The translations under genes and the position numbers were made by a program. A DNA stretch of 15,194 bases from Fusibacter_D sp033549245 (GTDB lineage: Bacteria; Bacillota; Clostridia; Peptostreptococcales; Acidaminobacteraceae): assembly GCA_033549245.1 (NCBI GenBank), contig JAWSUW010000086.1:1-15194 (forward strand), in the 5' to 3' direction. The notes under the pieces were generated by a model. That model worked only from the letters and a program-made list of their open reading frames with translations, was not told the DNA's origin and did no database searches. Below, piece by piece: positions 12,443 to 15,194 of this stretch (position 1 is its first letter; the number at the start of each line of letters is the position of its first letter).

Positions 12443-15194
12443 TAATCAGAATAATGTAATTTCGCACGTCATGATGCAAATTGAACCGAATTCTGTAATA
12501 AGTGAAGAAATGATAGCAAATTTAGTGAATATTTTTGCTCTAGTAAATCCTTTAAGTGATGATGAAAAGATTGAAACTATTTCAGCACTACATTCTAAAT
12601 TAGCTATTAGAATGGACAGAGGATCCTATGTAAAAGAAAAAGATCATGTGACCTGGTACTATACTGCTAAAAGAAATCTTCCAACGGTATATTGGGACAG
12701 ATACCGCACATATTTGTTCAAATATGCGAATTTAAATTCTGATGTGATTGATTCTCTTGACTCTTCAACAGATGAAATGATGGACTTGTTATGTGATCCT
12801 AGAAGCGAATTCCACTTTCAAAGAAAAGGGCTCGTGATTGGTGACGTTCAATCCGGAAAAACTGCAACATATACTGCGTTGATCAACAAAGCCGCAGATG
12901 CTGGTTACAGAATAATAATTTTATTGACGGGAACAATCGAAAAATTAAGAAGGCAAACTCAGGGACGATTAGATGAAGGCTTTATTGGATTGGATAGCAC
13001 AGCCTTCAATCGAGATAAAGATACAGTTCTTGTTGGAGTAGGAAATATCAATCCCAGCATATCAGGTTGGGCAGTGACATCAACATCAAGTGACTTTAAT
13101 ACTTCAACGGGATCAAAATTGAGTGGAAAGTTATCAGGAATAAACGATCCTGTTCTATTTGTTCTTAAGAAGAACAGTAGTGTACTCAGTAAACTAGAAC
13201 AATGGCTAAGACTATACAATGCAAATCCAGCGGATAAAAAGATACATTTACCAATGCTTTTGATAGATGATGAAGCAGATAATGCTTCAGTTAACACAAA
13301 AAATGAGGACTCACCAACTACGATTAATGCAAATATTAGAAAACTACTCAAGTTGTTTGTTAAGTCAAACTATGTTGGTTTTACTGCAACTCCATTCGCA
13401 AATATATTCATCGATCCTGAATCAAACCAAGAAATGTTGGATGATGATTTGTTTCCTAAAGATTTTATATATGCCTTGGAACCACCGACAAATTATGTTG
13501 GTGCAAGAAGTATGTTTTCTGAGGATGGAAAATACACCTTCATGCTGAAGGAAAATGATGATTGTGAGTACTATCTTCCATTCAATCACAAGAAGGATGA
13601 TGTGCTTAATAAGATTCCAGGTAGCATGAAAGAAGCGATTGCATCATTTTTTATTGGAAATGCTATCAGGGATTTAAGAGGACACAATAATAAGCATCGT
13701 ACTATGCTTATTAATGTAAGCCGTTTCATTGACGTTCAAGAAAGTATAAGCAAAGTTGTTGACAGTTTTGTAAGAGAATGCCAAAGAGAAGTCAAAAATT
13801 ATCATTTAATTGGTGAAGAGGCTATGCAATATGATACTTTTACATTTATGAAACATGTATTTGATAAGCATTTTGCGAGTATACCAAAGCTTGAATATAA
13901 TTGGGAAACTATTCAAAGATCATTACACGAAGCAATCGCGTCAATTGTTGTAAGAACGGTAAACGGGGGAAATGCTTCGAAAAACTTGAATTATGATGAG
14001 TGTGAAGAAGACGGGTTAAGATTAATAGCTATTGGAGGATATAGTCTTTCCAGAGGATTAACACTGGAAGGTTTATTAATAAGTTACTTTTATAGAAATT
14101 CGAAAATGTATGATACTTTAATGCAAATGGGTAGGTGGTTTGGATATCGTGATGGATATTCTGATATATGTCAAGTATGGATGAGTGAAACAGCTATTGA
14201 CTGGTATAGTTATATATCGGTTGCATCTGATGAGTTAAGACGTGAAGTCAGAAGAATGCAAGCAGACAATCGCACACCAATGGATTTTGGGTTATGTGTT
14301 CGTTCTGATATCAATGCATTATTAGTTACTGCCAGGAATAAAATGAAAACAGCAACTAATCATACAATGGCAGTCAGCTTAAACGGCAAAGTTGTGGAAA
14401 CCCCATTTATTCATTTGGATAAGGAAATTGTAGCCTTAAATTATTCTCTGACAGAGTCCTTCATTTCATTATTGAAAAATGATGGCTATGACATTGCTAC
14501 AGATGATTCATTAGAACTGAAGAATAATCAAATACTTAATCTTCCAAAAGCTTATATCATTGATTACTTAAGTGCATATAGAAGCCATTATTTAAATATG
14601 GATTTTAAAGTAAGTGATCTGGTAGGAATCATTAATGATAACGTTAATGGAACTTTAGATAATTGGGATGTAGTTATTGCAAACGGGAACGCTGATCCAG
14701 CTGAGAGAATACTTGGCGTTGACATTAAATTGGTTGAAAGAAAATTCGGAATAAGAGAGGAAGCAAAAGCGTTGCAACTCTCAGGAAAAAAATCTAGATT
14801 AGGGAGTCCTAATTTAGCAAAGGGTGGGTTAACTCATTCAATTGTTAAAGAAATCGAAGATGCCGAAAAAAAATTGTTTAAAATTGGTGATGAGAAAAAA
14901 ACTTTTGCCCAAGAGTTGTATTTTAGATCTGGAATCAGAAGAAATCCATTACTTGTTATTTATCCTGTGAAACTGAAGCCGTTGAGTAAAAATGCTGACA
15001 ATGTTGATAAGCATGACGACATTAAAGCGAAGATAGTAAATGAATATAAAACGCCGATAATTGGACTAAGCATTGGATTTCCACAAATACACGGTTTTGA
15101 ATCGGAAGTATATCAATATAAGATCAATCTTATAAAATATCGTGAACTTATTGAAATGGACCATGGTTATGAGGAGGAGGATGAAATCTTAAAT
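12435..15194 (+). CDS. Z1-domain superfamily-2 helicase-like ATPase (3' end beyond window)
   Basis: 920 codons are open to the right edge with no stop. Helicase motifs: Walker A GDVQSGKT (136-143), Walker B LLIDDEAD (275-282), motif III-like FTATPF (316-321). The Z1 domain occupies about 500-620, with IGGYSLSRGLTLEG near 534-547, FYRNSKMYDTLMQMGRWFGYR near 552-572 (a motif VI equivalent), and a long C-terminal region. Z1 proteins occur next to GHKL/MORC-like ATPases and restriction endonucleases in predicted restriction systems, where they are thought to move along DNA or remodel it. ATG 12435 has GGAGGAG 8 nt upstream and overlaps the GHKL stop (CATGAATGA). Unlike its two upstream neighbours it has no internal stop over 2.7 kb. 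Further subunits, such as a PD-(D/E)XK protein or a DNA methyltransferase, would be expected downstream, outside this window. Confidence 0.88.
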   Translation, partial: MNDNQNNVISHVMMQIEPNSVISEEMIANLVNIFALVNPLSDDEKIETISALHSKLAIRMDRGSYVKEKDHVTWYYTAKRNLPTVYWDRYRTYLFKYANLNSDVIDSLDSSTDEMMDLLCDPRSEFHFQRKGLVIGDVQSGKTATYTALINKAADAGYRIIILLTGTIEKLRRQTQGRLDEGFIGLDSTAFNRDKDTVLVGVGNINPSISGWAVTSTSSDFNTSTGSKLSGKLSGINDPVLFVLKKNSSVLSKLEQWLRLYNANPADKKIHLPMLLIDDEADNASVNTKNEDSPTTINANIRKLLKLFVKSNYVGFTATPFANIFIDPESNQEMLDDDLFPKDFIYALEPPTNYVGARSMFSEDGKYTFMLKENDDCEYYLPFNHKKDDVLNKIPGSMKEAIASFFIGNAIRDLRGHNNKHRTMLINVSRFIDVQESISKVVDSFVRECQREVKNYHLIGEEAMQYDTFTFMKHVFDKHFASIPKLEYNWETIQRSLHEAIASIVVRTVNGGNASKNLNYDECEEDGLRLIAIGGYSLSRGLTLEGLLISYFYRNSKMYDTLMQMGRWFGYRDGYSDICQVWMSETAIDWYSYISVASDELRREVRRMQADNRTPMDFGLCVRSDINALLVTARNKMKTATNHTMAVSLNGKVVETPFIHLDKEIVALNYSLTESFISLLKNDGYDIATDDSLELKNNQILNLPKAYIIDYLSAYRSHYLNMDFKVSDLVGIINDNVNGTLDNWDVVIANGNADPAERILGVDIKLVERKFGIREEAKALQLSGKKSRLGSPNLAKGGLTHSIVKEIEDAEKKLFKIGDEKKTFAQELYFRSGIRRNPLLVIYPVKLKPLSKNADNVDKHDDIKAKIVNEYKTPIIGLSIGFPQIHGFESEVYQYKINLIKYRELIEMDHGYEEEDEILN

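Overview
The window looks like chromosomal DNA of a low-GC Bacillota, probably of the class Clostridia. The signs are AT-rich sequence, strong AGGAGG-type ribosome binding sites, rho-independent terminators, an RsgI-type anti-sigma factor and an Lsa/CplR-like ABC-F protein. The genus cannot be told from the sequence alone.

Region 1 (1-1445). The tail of an unknown gene, a hairpin terminator, and a minus-strand methyl-accepting chemotaxis protein (MCP) whose 5' two thirds are gone. At the break begins an array of 59-bp tandem repeats with hairpins. Related elements recur at 3635, 4639 and 5843, with a single hairpin at 126. They sit between genes and twice mark the point where a minus-strand gene loses its 5' end.

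Region 2 (1446-3636). A two-gene, translationally coupled operon: an ECF sigma factor and a one-TM anti-sigma protein. The latter has an RsgI-like extracytoplasmic domain with an Asn-Pro site, three PepSY domains and long Asp/Ser-Asp linkers. It is probably an envelope-sensing switch.

Region 3 (3637-6074). Mostly accessory debris: repeats, terminators, one intact SRPBCC gene (minus strand), and an XRE regulator followed by a frameshifted, truncated ImmA/IrrE-like peptidase that ends at a possible IS6-family terminus. There are also two unidentified gene fragments.

Region 4 (6075-7649). An intact ABC-F ATPase, probably a ribosomal-protection antibiotic resistance factor.

Region 5 (7819-15194). 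A defence island on the plus strand: a NERD-HRDC protein; an HNH endonuclease of the phosphorothioate-DNA-dependent (ScoMcrA/SprMcrA) type; an Mrr-like restriction endonuclease; a GHKL (Hsp90/MORC-like) ATPase; and a Z1-domain superfamily-2 helicase-like ATPase that runs off the right edge. Mrr and the GHKL ATPase are each interrupted by in-frame stop codons (TAA TAA and TAG), with the reading frame and homology kept on both sides. The GHKL and Z1 genes overlap and match the combination known from predicted MORC/MutL-type restriction systems. Whether the stops mean recent inactivation, readthrough or sequence error is the main open question.
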